A stretch of 64,000 bases of DNA from Roridomyces roridus (taxonomy: Eukaryota; Basidiomycota; Agaricomycetes; Agaricales; Mycenaceae), in the NCBI GenBank assembly GCA_029378245.1, contig JARKIF010000001.1:3038001-3102000 (forward strand), written 5' to 3'. Position 1 is the stretch's first letter; each line of letters starts with the position of its first letter. The notes beneath the pieces were generated by a model that made no database searches, was not told the DNA's origin, and was given only the letters and a program-made list of their open reading frames with translations. Both the position numbers and the translations under genes were made by a program. Below are positions 1-11,032 of the stretch, in pieces.

Positions 1-1158
1 CAAAACGCGTCTCGCCGGTTGGGACTGCGCGGGACCACCAAACATTGACGACATCATCTCTGCGAGCGGATTCCCGGCTTGACCGCGCGGCGGTGTGAGA
101 GCAAAGTAGAGCGAGGAGATTTCACCCAATGCCTTGCAGGGATTTGAGTGGTTGAATTGGAGGAACGGATTGAAACGCACCTGGCGGACCTCGGGCGAGG
201 CAATTATGCCACCCCGGCTCTGGTAGGTCCCACACAGCCGCACCCAGCTTTCACGAGCGACTTTATTGCGATCGCCCTGTGCACGTTGGCACGTAAGGAC
301 TGCGAGCTGCGCGAAATTGACGACCTGGTCTTTGACGAGGATAACTTGAGCATCGCCAACTTGCAAGGTGGTATCGGAGGCTCGGGGGAGGGCAGATACG
401 AAGTGGGTTATGAAAGTCCGGGCGCCGAGAATATTGCCGTTTTGCAGATACGGAATTGTTCCCCGCAAAGCAAAAGCGCCTTGCGAAGAAGGTTCATCGG
501 CTGACCACTCGATGAACATCTCGGCAAGAAGTCGTGCGCTGTCTCGTTTGCTGGAAGATATCAAATGTGGCTCCGCAGCCTCGGATGCTCCTTCTGCAGG
601 AGAGTTGGGTGAATCAAAGCGAGAATGGAACCGCCGCACGGACCTTTGTAAAGGAGCTCGCCCACGTAATGATGCAGTTCAGAGTCGCCCGTAGGAGATG
701 GGCCGTGCTTGGCCGACCAGCTGAGCAAGGACGGACAGTCAACTACAGTCCGAGTAACATCAAAGAGCGCAGCTCACGCGATGGATTTGTCGATAATGGT
801 CTTCCTCCACGCGCCCTCCGGCCCAGTCAACGCGATCAGCTGCGTCAGTCTCCCTGGAGGTGACGGTTAGATCCTGCTTTGGTTCTGCCGTGCCCTATCA
901 CGCACCTCTGCTCTCGTCCGAGACGGCCTCTCCCTTGGCCTCGTACACCTCGAGAAGGAAGCCCGTAAGATCGACGCCACTGCCTGCCTGCCCAGCCTTG
1001 AATAGCTCGCGGGCGCTTTGGAAAAGGACGTCGATGGCCGTGTCGTACTGGGCGGATTTCGTGTATCTTGAAGCAAAAGTGCGGGCCTTCTGATGCGCCT
1101 CGTATGGCGCCGATTGGATGAGGGGTAGGATGGCGTTGAGGGCCCGGGAGGAGGACAT
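1..1158 (-). CDS. GET4: GET4-like tail-anchored protein insertion factor (3' end beyond window)
   Basis: Homologue of GET4, the cytosolic helical-repeat protein that with GET5 hands tail-anchored membrane proteins from SGT2 to the GET3 ATPase. The ATG at 1158 opens MSSSRALNAILP, followed by the family N-terminal block with YEAHQKARTFASRY and GQAGSGVDLTGF. The first exon ends at 906 and the second begins at 853. Further exons read RLTQLIALTGPEGAWRK, WSAKHGPSPTGDSELHHYVG, ARLLAEMFIEWS, AQLAVLTCQRAQGDRNKV and a C-terminal block with GNPLAEMMSSMFGG. No stop codon is reached before base 1, so the last few residues lie outside. All introns are about 50 nt with GT-AG ends. Start codons of this gene and the divergent ARV1 gene are only 37 bp apart. 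The call is confident; exon edges were placed by eye. Confidence 0.9.
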
Positions 1159-1195
1159 GACTGTGGAAGACAGTCGCTTGCACTGCCACGATCAA

Positions 1196-2394
1196 ATGCC
1201 ATTGTGCACGACCTGCACGACGTCAGTCCCATTCCTCTACACCGTCTACGCCTCCGCACACAATCTACGGTTGGAACAATGCGTAAGTTTTCGCTCATTC
1301 TCACTACTCTAGTTGAACGCTCCTCAGGAAAAATGCCACGCGTTCGCGGACCCTTATGTCGAGCATGACTCGCTGACCCTTCTTCTCGACCTTATCCTCC
1401 TCAAAAGAGGTGTTTATCGCCATCTCCTGTATAACCGTGGGGCAGAACCTCGAAGAGCGGTGGTCGGCACTCCCGAACCTGTTCAGCCAAAGACGGCACA
1501 GGACAAGGAAAAGGTATCTAGTGTCAGTTTTCCTCCGAATGGGCCTACGAATTCTCTAGGTTCGGTGGCTCACAATCTTACGATTTGGCGGTCCGTTAAT
1601 ATGTGTGGATTCATGTACGTCAATTCCATTTTGCAATTAAGCACTTGCTGACCCCGCTCAAGTCATCCGTTGGAGTCATTTGAGTGCGTCGTCCTCATCA
1701 ATCTTGAATATTCACCAACCAACGTAGACCCCAACCACCCCGTGGACATCTCTCCGTGGACAAAAGAAACCATGCAAGCTCTCTTTCGAACATTTGTTGG
1801 TGTTTCTGTCGGTTCGTTGCTTCATATTCCTGCCTTTTCCAACCTCGTACCTCTGTCAGAAACCCTTGCATTCCACGCAGGCGTCATATGCGCCTGTTCC
1901 GTCGTCTTGAGCATCGCAGACTGGCTTGGCGCGAAGCGCCCCATGTCCAACATTAGGCGTGAATTTCGGTGCGTGCCAACATGTTTGCCGACCGACTTGC
2001 TAACGATCCAACCAGATTCTCGCTCATCCCACTAACCCTCTTCTACTCGTCCCTCACAAAACTCTTCCTTCTTTTCCTACTCACAATCTGGCGCCCTTCG
2101 CCACCCTCCTCTGACACTGCGTCGTGGGATTTTGACCGCGAGTGGGTCGTTCGGAATGTTCTGGGTGGGATGTCGGCTGGGTTTGGTTTACGGGGTGTGT
2201 TCCTTTCCTCATTCTCCTCGTAATTGTTATTGAACAAGAACGACTCAGTCATCCTGGACTCGCACCCATTCTTCACGATGATCATTATTATATTTGGGTG
2301 GGTGGTCAAAACTGCAGTGTCGATGCTGGTGAGTCAATGGGTGGGTGGGGACGAGCAGATGGGTGAGGCGTGGTTGGCGTATAGCATTCCTTGA
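1196..2394 (+). CDS. ARV1: ARV1 sterol/lipid homeostasis membrane protein
   Basis: ARV1 family ER membrane protein needed for sterol distribution and GPI/sphingolipid homeostasis. The N-terminus MPLCTTCTTSVPFLYTVY carries the first CxxC of the zinc-binding Arv1 homology domain; the next exon supplies a Cys and the conserved block DPYVEHDSLTLLLDLILLK then YRHLLYNR. Later exons encode several hydrophobic segments (LFRTFVGVSVGSLLHIP, FSLIPLTLFYSSLTKLF, MIIIIFGWVVKTAVSML) as expected for a multi-pass protein. About six short introns are needed; the third seems to use donor GTCAAT at 1619, because the nearby GTACGT would break the frame. Stop TGA at 2392-2394. It is transcribed away from GET4 across a 37-bp gap between start codons. 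Confidence 0.9.
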
Positions 2395-3361
2395 TTTTCG
2401 GTATTTTACAAACATTCGCCTGCGGCGGGAGGTTTAATTGGGTATTTCGAATCCTGGTTCAAAGCTCAGGTCACCTATTATCAGGCGGCACCAAGGATCA
2501 CCAGGTACATAGAGCAGAAAATAACGACAATGCGGCGCTGAGGGAAGAGGGAAAGTATCTTGAAGGTGGGCCCATCTCCGAGTCAAAGATGTTACCGCCA
2601 GCCTTGTCGATCAACATCTCTTCAGAAAATTCACCCGAGCCTAAAGAGAGACCTTACTATTTGGACTATCTGTACTACTGGGGATGTTGGGCGAACTGCA
2701 AAGAAAGCCCTGAACAGGGAAAACGATCGCCGAAATCCCCCTAGGCTCTTGAGAGAAGAAAGAAAAAAGCAGTTGGGTATTTTTGTAAGTCGATTCCGTC
2801 ACTTGGCATAAATAAGACACAAGACACAAAAAGCCCCGAAGGGTATCTCAGCGAGTATACGCTTGTAGCTAGCAGCAGGATTGGGTGAAGGCCAAGCTGG
2901 CTTGGGCCTTCCGTCCCCGTCCTGAAACTATGGCCCTAGAACGAAAACCCGCCGAGAGCTGGGAGGGAGGGTGGGCCCCCCAGATCTCTGGGTATTCGTT
3001 TGTATGTACTATAGGTAATTGTGTAGGTACATCCAGAGGCCGCTAAGAAATTCAAGACAAGGAGTGTCGAAAATTAACCAAATAATAACCTGAAGATCTA
3101 AGAAGAATATCGGTGAGGGTGGGTGGGAAAAAGAAAAGGAAGCCGACGACTCAGCGCTCTGCTCTTGAAGAGCTCTTGAGGAATGTCGGCGGCGGCATTG
3201 TGGTGGCACGAAAGCGGAACTATCACGCCTGTGACTTTCTCTCGAACAAAAACCTAACTCTTTGGCACGCTCGTGCCTCACTTAGCCTAGACTAGCAAAA
3301 TCTGTTCCGCTCGCATATCCTACATATCGTACACTGCCCTGATGTCAAAATGCATTCACTC
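2395..3361. other. Intergenic region between convergent ARV1 and GH17 genes
   Basis: No gene could be supported. Short open frames exist (for example 2391-2744 on + and 2641-2829 on -) but none has a recognisable domain, a convincing start or splice-compatible neighbours. It probably holds the 3' untranslated regions of the two flanking genes. Confidence 0.5.
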
Positions 3362-4980
3362 TCAACACGATGTCCTCGGGCTGAACGGAAACTTGAGCTT
3401 TCCTTTCGTATTGTACAGCCCATATCCGGGCTCCATATCTGCATTCAAATCAATGGGCAGCCCACAGATCACTTGGATACTGGCAACTCACCATCTGAAT
3501 AAATGTGCCAGAACCAACCGATGCCGCCGCCTGGTGCCGTCTTGAAGAACGAACAGTGGGCATCGAGGACGGTCGAGTAGTCCTGTGAAAAAGTAAACTT
3601 AGACATCATGGTCGATTTCAACGAGTGCCAACTGACGTGTTCATTCTGTACATTCGCCACGGCGGAGGGCGAATTGGGTTGAACGCCGGAGGATGTCTAC
3701 ACAAATGTTGAATTTTGGGGTGATGGGAATGTCACGACGTACCACCGAAGGCCAGCCGTTCTGCATCGGTCAATTGAGATGTATACGTTGAATGAACAAA
3801 ACTTGACTCGCCTCGGACAGATAAATCTTCTTCCCCTCACCATTGTCGATGAACCAGGTAATATCGTTCAACACGATAGGCCATGATGCGTTTGCTTTGA
3901 GGGATGATCGATGAGGTACAAGTATTCAAACATTCAAGTTACAACTCACCAGTGCCCGCTTCCTGCGAAAAGAACGGCAGCTCATGTGCGTCTATGAGGT
4001 CGATCGCATCCAACACGTCTTGCGCGCCGTCATCCTCATTCTCCTGGTAGCTATAAGCCAAGTCCGAAACGGTGACAGGAATCTGAAGGCTGGTCAGATT
4101 CGCCTTGGCCGCTGTGACTTGTGCGGCAAGCTGAGTCGGAGGTAGGACCTGCGGTCGTTCAATCAGCCTGTAGGTACTTTCTCCAATGAACCTTGAGCTT
4201 ACCCCATCATACAAAGGCTCGCTGCCGAATTGAACAACACGCGTTACGAATTTGGCTTTAGGGTTGGAATGGAGGATCCCAAATAACTCGTCCCGCCGGC
4301 CGATCCATTGGTCGGTACCGTCAAAGCCGAACTGCCAAAAACGATAACATTAGGATGTTGACTAAACAGGCAGATTTCTTACCCAAATCAAAGCATGTAC
4401 GCCAACTGAGTTGTTGGATTAGCTTGAGAGGGAAAGGGGATAATAGTCCAACTTACTCCCGGCGTCCCAAGCCGCTTCGATAACATCGTTGCTTCAAGTT
4501 ATTGAATGGAAGCCAGCTTGACGTATGATTATACTCACTAATACCCTGTCGAACAGATCAACACTCTTTCTGAGATGGACACAAAATAACCCACCATCGT
4601 TGTCGCAGAACCCATACAATCGAACATAGCGGCCGTTGAAATTATTGCGAATGTCCATAAACTCCGAGCGGAGGGTATCCACGTCCTGGCCTGTCGAAAA
4701 TGTGAATCCTCCCATTCAGATTGGTTGAACATAAAAACTCACAAGCGGTAATCTCATAACTGAACCCCACAAAGGCGTATTCGGTGCTGTAGTCGCACCA
4801 CCAGTTGCTCAGGCTGGAAGGCGTATTTGCAGGCATCTTGAATCCTAGAGCAGGAAAGCAATTCGGCGGAGCCGCCGCATTGATCTTCTTCTTCACGGTA
4901 GGGGTTGGAGCATGCGGGTGAGCTGTTGCGAGGAGAGAGAAAGCCGCGAGGGCTAGAAGGAGTCGACGCCGGGAAAACAT
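3362..4980 (-). CDS. Secreted glycoside hydrolase family 17 (beta-1,3-glucanase-like)
   Basis: Cell-wall-directed GH17-type hydrolase, likely acting on beta-1,3-glucan. The ATG at 4980 starts a basic-hydrophobic signal peptide (MFSRRRLLLALAAFSLLATA). The exons give FVGFSYEITAC, RNNFNGRYVRLYGFCDNDGG, FVTRVVQFGSEPLYDG with the presumed acid/base Glu in GSEP, LAAQVTAAKANLTSLQIPV, and FIDNGEGKKIYLSE joined to NGWPSV, whose Glu is the presumed nucleophile. The C-terminus is EPGYGLYNTKGKLKF then PFSPRTSC and stop at 3362-3364. Around nine introns interrupt the gene. The one between LSE and NGWP begins with GC (GCGAGT at 3811-3806), a GC-AG intron placed right after the nucleophile codon. Good catalytic residues suggest an active enzyme. 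Family membership is recalled from fungal GH17 proteins. Confidence 0.85.
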
Positions 4981-5598
4981 CCTGCTCTTCGTTCGTTCAA
5001 GCCCATCTCTCCGTTGATATTTATACACAAGCAAGTCCTAGCCATGGGGTCACTCAGCGAGCAGATGACATGTTGAACTGCCATTTGACTGCCATAGAGG
5101 TGTGGGTTTGGGTAATCCCGCAGCCCTCCCAGCGCAGAGGGTGGTGGATGGCATGCGGTTCACATTATCAGGTGAGCGCGAGGAAGAGAAAAGGCGAAGC
5201 AGGCTGCAAATGGCAACCAACTTCTTCGTTGCCTTCGGAGTGGGTCGCGTGACCTGGATGTTCAAACTCCGCCCGAATATTGTGACTTTCAGCGTGCGCT
5301 CTAAATTCTTGGTAAACCTTGGGACATGAGGAAATACCGTGCCTGGCGCAGGGAAAACTCCCTTGCTTGTCCAACGTGTCTGGATTTAAAAAAATCTGAA
5401 CCGGGCGAAGGTGGACCGACCCCGAAATGGAAACCTCCGACTTGGCACTCTTCGTTCCGCTGTTCCGTTGTTCCCGCGAAACGTGCGCTCAAGAAGTGGT
5501 GGAGACAGAGGGGTGTAACCTGCGATGGTTATATTTCAACCAAAAATGAATCGCAAAGTTGAAAGAAGACAGAAGACAGATGAATCAATTTATACGGT
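4981..5598. other. Intergenic region upstream of GH17 and downstream of PSMD10
   Basis: Contains the promoter of the leftward GH17 gene and the 3' flank of the leftward PSMD10-like gene. No coding region is supported; the open frames at 4905-5252 and 5326-5562 lack recognisable domains. Confidence 0.5.
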
Positions 5599-6743
5599 CT
5601 ACGGGTCCCGTGGTCCGCAGGATTCTATCACATATTGCTTGGCTTTTCGCTGTTCAGAACCGCCGACTCCCTGCACATCTTCCGGAGCTTCCTCGTCCAA
5701 ATTTAACTGCGTCCCAGTTGGTCAGATAAGTGCTCAAGACCCGGGTTCGAATACCGCGCACCCTGCCTCGATCAGCGCCCGCGTTTATGAGTGCCACGGC
5801 AGCTTCCGCATGTGCCGAGTCCATCGCAAGATGGAGAGGTGTGTTACCTGGACGACGATAGTGAATCTGAATTGTGGGATGGCAAGAGATGGCACCATTA
5901 CCTATGCGATCTGCATTGTTGAGGCGCGTCTTGTTCTCGAGCAAAAGACGAATGAATCCCATCGATCCGGTGGTTGCTGCACGATGACTGAAACATAAAC
6001 ATATCAAGTTCCGAGCCGTTGGAGGAGAAATCTCGGCGCACAGAGGTATTTGGTTTGCGTTATCTTTCGCATTAATCTAACAAGGATGAAATGTCTGTCG
6101 GTTTGTATCACAGAGAAGCCACATACGTCTGCCCCCCTCGAAATTAATAGCTTGCCAATCTAGGACAAGTTTATTAGCATGGGCCACGGCCCTTTGGTCC
6201 GCACATACGTCAATCCGAGACTTGGATGCTGCGTAGTGCCTGGAATAGGTAAGATCGAGTACGGATAGAGGATCAGACATACAGCGGAGTGAGGCCCTTG
6301 CCATTCCGCTTACTAACATCCGCACCAGCCCCGATGAGCTCTTGCACGATTTCATCATGGCCGGCACTGGCTGGAAGAGCTGTCACGGGAGATTTCAATA
6401 CGAAAGTGGTAAGAAATCACCCGCGATGTGTAGAGGCGTCCAACCGGAATTGTCAACGAGGTCTACTTCCGCTTGCTTGTCGATTAGGAACCGGACGATA
6501 TCTGTCGCTCCGGAAGAAGCCGCCCAATGAAGGGCAGTGCGTTCATCCTGTCTAGTTCAAGCTAGAACCGTATGAAAAACGATGGACAAGACATACCACA
6601 TCCAACGAGTTGGTCAATTTTGGATTCTCTGAGATCAGAGAGCGGACGACATGCAACTGATCTGTACCGCAGAGTTAGACTCAATGAAAGTAAATGGATA
6701 AGGACAAACTGTTCAGCGCCGCGGTTTGGACAGAAAGTGACAT
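5599..6743 (-). CDS. NAS6: Ankyrin-repeat proteasome assembly chaperone (PSMD10/Nas6, gankyrin)
   Basis: Homologue of gankyrin/Nas6, a chaperone that binds Rpt3 during assembly of the 19S proteasome particle. The ATG at 6743 gives MSLSVQTAALN, spliced to QLHVVRSLISENPKLTNSLD. Ankyrin repeats follow: DERTALHWAASSGATDIVRF, WTPLHIA with AGHDEIVQELIGAGADVSKR, GLTPLHYAASKSRID, IGKLLISRGAD, HRAATTGSMGFIRLLLENK and GNTPLHLAMDSAHAEAAVAL. A tail LNLDEEAPEDVQGVGG ends at stop 5599-5601. Repeat number and the LHYAASK block match the family. Seven or so short introns; the last one (about 5719-5775) contains a tRNA-like stretch. It is divergent from TFB2, with 94 bp between start codons. Confidence 0.88.
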
Positions 6744-6837
6744 GGAGGAGGAGGACAAGGCGACGCGTAACACGTCATTCCAAATTTGGAAAGAGATTAC
6801 GTAGTCTTTTGACTCGCGGCTTCTCTTTCGCCACAAC

Positions 6838-8892
6838 ATGCCTTCGCTGAATCCTGCGGCTCCAGCAGAACAAAACAGTAGCCCCCACTCGCTCCTTCCT
6901 TTTCTCCAATCTCAGTCTCAAACTATCTTGACTCGCCTGTACCAGCGCCCAGCCTCATGCCTTTCTATATTCCGGTCCAACGCCTTGCTGCTTGTTCAAA
7001 CTCAAAGCTGACTGCGCAAAACTCTTAGACTTTTGGCGCCTCTCCAACAACAGATTGTCATGAACCTCCTCTGGCTGGAATCTGCCATCCCTCAAGCAAC
7101 AATGACGGCTTGGGTCGTCCATGAAGGCAAAAGGTATCCCAAACAACGTGGCATTCGTCTCGGCTTTTTCCATTGAATCTCGGCTCCAGCGACTACGATT
7201 TAGCAGTCTCCACTCTCTTCCGTCTCCACATTCTAGCTACCTCCCCTGTCAAGCTCGCCCTGAATCAAACATTCAAGACCAGTTTTCGACAGGCTTTGAC
7301 TGGGGGGTAAGGCGGATATCTGTGCCTGACACACTCTCCTTACAATCCCATATAGCGGGTCAACGGGCAGTTTTGGTATTCCGGCGCCCAAGGACGACAA
7401 GCACCCGCCCATGACCGTCGAGGGACTTGATGGGTACGCTCTCGAGCGATGGGAGGTGGGTTTGTGTTTCGTTCGGCAAAACAAACCACTGAAAACCTCT
7501 GCAGACGATTTTGCACTACATGGTCTCCTCTGGAACGGGTCAAACGTCCATGCGACCTTCCAAGGGAGTCTTGTACCTGCTCGAGCGGAGCGGCCTCATG
7601 GCGAAACCTCAGTACGTGGCATGCCTTTACCTTTTGCGAGTTTGATAACGCCATTTCCCCAGTGGTTCCCTGCAAATCACATCTGCAGGCTTCCAATTCC
7701 TCCTCCATTCTCCGCATGCGCAGTTGTGGGATCTATTGCTCCAATACCTGCGCATGGCCGAGGTGAATCTGATTTACGATATCCAAACCTTAGTTGAAAC
7801 GTCAGCAGCAACGTGAGATGGATCTCGTCGAAGTATTGAGCTTTCTATTCATGCTTTCAACGATGGAACTCGGTCGAGTACGAGAATTTGATAAGCCTAC
7901 TCAACAATAGAATCTGATCGTCTACCCATAGGAATACATGACCGAGGGGTCGGGCGAGTCGCAATCTCAAGCCGCTCTCACCCAAAAGGCGATGCTCGAC
8001 GATCTCCGCGATTACGGCCTGCTTTACAAGGTACGTCGTGCATGTACAGCGGCGCCGTCCCTCGCTTCTTCGCCGACCTCCTTTCATTCAAGTCTTCCTC
8101 GCGACGTTTCTACCCCACGCGTTTGGCGACCACACTCACATCTTCCTCGCCCCCGCTTCCCACGTCCACAGGCCTAAGCTCCGGCCCCAAAGAGGGATTC
8201 ATCGTGCTTGAAACCAATTACCGGGTATACGCATACACAGGTGCCCTCCGCGTTGCTCTCGTTCGCTTTGGGGCCACTGACTCCCCAACAGACAACCCGC
8301 TCCAAACAGCCGTCCTCAACCTGTTCGTGACCTTGAAATACCGGTTTCCTAATCTGGTCGTTGGATCCATCACCCGGGATAGCGTTAAGAAAGCGCTGAG
8401 TAACGGAATCTCGGCAGAACAGGTGTTTTTTCATAGTCTAATATGCTTGCCACAACGTCTAATCGTCAAAAACACAGATTATAAGTTATCTCATGGCTCA
8501 CGCGCACCCACAAATGCGAAAAAATGTACGTCCGTGTTTTTCTCCCTCCGTGCTCACCGCATAAAGCCGCACCTCGACCCAGAATCCCCTGTTGCCCGTC
8601 ACAGTCCAAGATCAAATTCGTCTATGGGAGCTCGAGAAGAATCGATTAAAGTCGCAAGAAGGTGGGTGGTGTATGAGCACAATGCATTTCTTTGTGTGCC
8701 AATGATTAATGGTGGGCAGGTTACCTCTACACTGCGTTCACGTCGCCGGCGGATTACGAACTCGTCCTTAACTATGCCAAGCAGCTCGACGTGGTGGTAT
8801 GGGAGAACGCCGGCAAACGCTGCTTTTTCGGCACCTTGGACGGCCATGCGAACATCAAGGGGTTCATTGAGAGACGAACGGGTGGAAACTAG
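6838..8892 (+). CDS. TFB2: TFIIH subunit 4 (TFB2/p52)
   Basis: Core subunit of transcription/repair factor TFIIH that anchors and stimulates the XPB (Ssl2) helicase. The ATG at 6838 opens MPSLNPAAPAEQ; LTRLYQRPASCLSIFR and LAPLQQQIVMNLLWLESAIP follow, a signature of this family. Later exons read RDYDLAVSTLFRLHIL, ERWETILHYMVSSGTGQ, PSKGVLYLLERSGLM, LWDLLLQYLRMAE, VEVLSFLFMLSTMELGR, MLDDLRDYGLLYK, GFIVLETNYRVYAYT, TAVLNLFVTLKYRFPNLVVG, and the C-terminal block YLYTAFTSPADYELV then VWENAGKRCFFGTL. Stop TAG 8890-8892. About ten short introns. The order and content of conserved blocks are complete, so the gene appears intact. The nearest upstream gene is PSMD10, divergent. Confidence 0.93.
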
Positions 8893-9352
8893 CTACAACT
8901 GTTCTGTCTGTGCGTTGAATGCATTCGTTCCCCTGTCTGCCGGCACCCCGGGGAATGGAAAGACGACGAATCCAATTGAGAATCCGGTGTAATGGGGCAG
9001 TTCCTCCGACCATTTGCCTCGGGCTTCTTTTTTAAACTTTGACGTGAACGGTCTCGAGTTTAACAACATTCGCAGCGCCGACTCGGACGGCGATTCAGCG
9101 TGGAATTGCTTCTGCCATCAAGTCGCGCTGCAACGGCGTTGGGCTGGGCGACCCCCGAGGACAAGTGCAGCGACATGCGGCAGCGGCAACCTGCTAGGCC
9201 GAAAGTTTAACGAACGGAGGATGAGCGATGCAAGAGAGATATATTGTGACATTAACAACATGAATGACTTTACATCAGTACACTACAACATAGCGAGTGC
9301 GCAAGAGCAAAAATACAACACAAAAGTCCAAGAATCGCGTACAACAATCTAG
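8893..9352. other. Intergenic region between convergent TFB2 and WOPR genes
   Basis: No gene is supported. The region serves as 3' flank for both neighbours. The open frame at 9014-9352 has no recognisable features. Confidence 0.5.
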
Positions 9353-11032
9353 CTAAGAATCAGCATATTCCTCCGCGTTGGAATATTCCTCGGGGCTCGA
9401 AATCCCACCAGAGCTCGGAGTGTACGTCGAGCCGTAAGGCGAATGCATCCCCGACGCCGCCGGCGAGAAGGGTGCACCCGCCTGTGGAGACGCCAACACG
9501 AGCGATCCAGCGGAGCTACCCGACGACCAGCCGCCAGAACTATACGAGTGAGAATGAGAATGAGAGTGCGGCCGGATGTAACCCTGTGGGGTGTATATTG
9601 GCTGATGAGAGTTGTTGGTCGCAGCGAATGGCGAGGCCGAGTGTTGAGCACGAATGTTGTCCTTGGTGTCCGTCTCCGTGCCGCCTGCGAGTAACCACGG
9701 CAGATTGCGGCCGTCGCTGCGGGTCTCGCCAACCGTGTGTCCAGCGTAGCGCGTGTTCAACCCGTCGTTGTCACGGCGATGGGCCGAGGGGATCTGGAGT
9801 GGGTAGGGAGTAGTTCGATTGCGTGAACGGTCGACGTAGACGCTCGAAGCTGGTGGAGAGGGCGAGTGGTGGTACGGCTCGGCGGGCCAACGTGCAGAAG
9901 ACAGACTGCCCCAAGAATCGGAATGGGTTGTGTCACGTCGTGAAGAGTAATGGTGCGAAGAGTGCGAGGGCCAAGTGTCTGGACGAAGGACTGGAGCTGA
10001 GCCCATGACCCAGCGGGAGTCGCCTTGCCGCGGATACGATGAGACACTACAACCGAACGAAGCGCTCGCACTGCCAAACGAATGTTCAACAGGAGAACCC
10101 TGGCTGCTGGCGTCCGATCCCCAAGACGTCGGGGACATTGAAATATTGTAGGGTTCGTCCTCGACTTTGCATTCGACGACGTCGGTCACCTCCTCCGTCT
10201 CGCTGGAAGAATTGAGCGCGAGAATGTGTGGAAATACGCGCCCACTTACACGAGTCGAGAGGCACCATCTGGTCCTTTCTCGACCTTGGGCGGAACGCGA
10301 AAATTCGTAGAACGGAAGAGGCGGGGGTCCATTGGCAAACTCATGATGTCGGCACGACTGGTCGGTCTCTGTAAAGAATATGAGGTTCAGAGTCATTCGA
10401 CCCGCGTCGACACGCACCTTGAGCTTTCCTGAATGCTGATCGCTCGACGTGTAGTAGGAAATTAGGTGCAGGTCGGACCCCTCGATGGTAACAGTAATGG
10501 TCTGGAAGTAACTTGATCAATTGCCGAAAGTGGAGAGGCAGTGAGCGCACGCACCTTTTTTATCAAGCCATTGGGTTTGAACGTTCCCTGTTCAGCCTGG
10601 ATGTCGATGAGTGGAGGACGTCGGGGAGGGGGGCAGTGGACGCACGGTCATGGTGCGCGAGGGCTCGTCGGTCGGATACAGTTTCTTGTGGCTGCCTCGG
10701 CTGTTGGCGCGGTCGAGGATCTCACGATAGACGAGAAAGTTCCCTACGATGCGGGAGGGCGACCATAGAAGACCATCTGTGGACTGGGTGAGGTCGGGCC
10801 TCATCCAATGGAAGAACATTGGACCTGTCCATCGCTTGATACCACTCTCCTCCACACTGAAGACGAAGACGGCGCCACTCTTGATCATGGTCCTGCGCTC
10901 CGAGTCGTTGAGACGGCGGGTGATGCGAGGGATGACGCCTTGACGGGCAGCATGGATGAGTCGCAAAGCGTTCATCGTAGTCTCCACTGAGCCATAGAAG
11001 GGTGGTATATCTGTGGGCTGGGAGGAGCTCAT
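9353..11032 (-). CDS. Gti1/Pac2 (WOPR domain) transcription regulator
   Basis: WOPR-box DNA-binding protein of the Wor1/Gti1/Pac2 family, regulators of morphology and development in fungi. The ATG at 11032 gives MSSSQPTDIPPFYGSVETT, then the first WOPR half: MNALRLIHAARQGVIPRI, RRLNDSERRTMIKSGAVFVF and GIKRWTGPMFFHWMRP with LLWSPSRIVGNFLVYREI. The second half lies across introns: TFKPNGLIKK, TITVTIEGSDLHLISYY and SDQHSGKLK. The remaining 300 or so residues are low complexity, rich in Ser/His/Pro, with an HSHSHSHS run near the C-terminus, as is common in this family. Stop 9353-9355. The 5' flank before 11032 may hold a long leader. Which of the two usual basidiomycete WOPR paralogues this is cannot be told from the window. 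Confidence 0.88.

Noticed and set aside
1..504. Plus-strand gene at 148-504
   Set aside because: It overlaps GET4 exons on the minus strand, which match a known family.
9443..10008. Plus-strand frames over the WOPR gene
   Set aside because: They are antisense shadows of the low-complexity Ser/His-rich tail.
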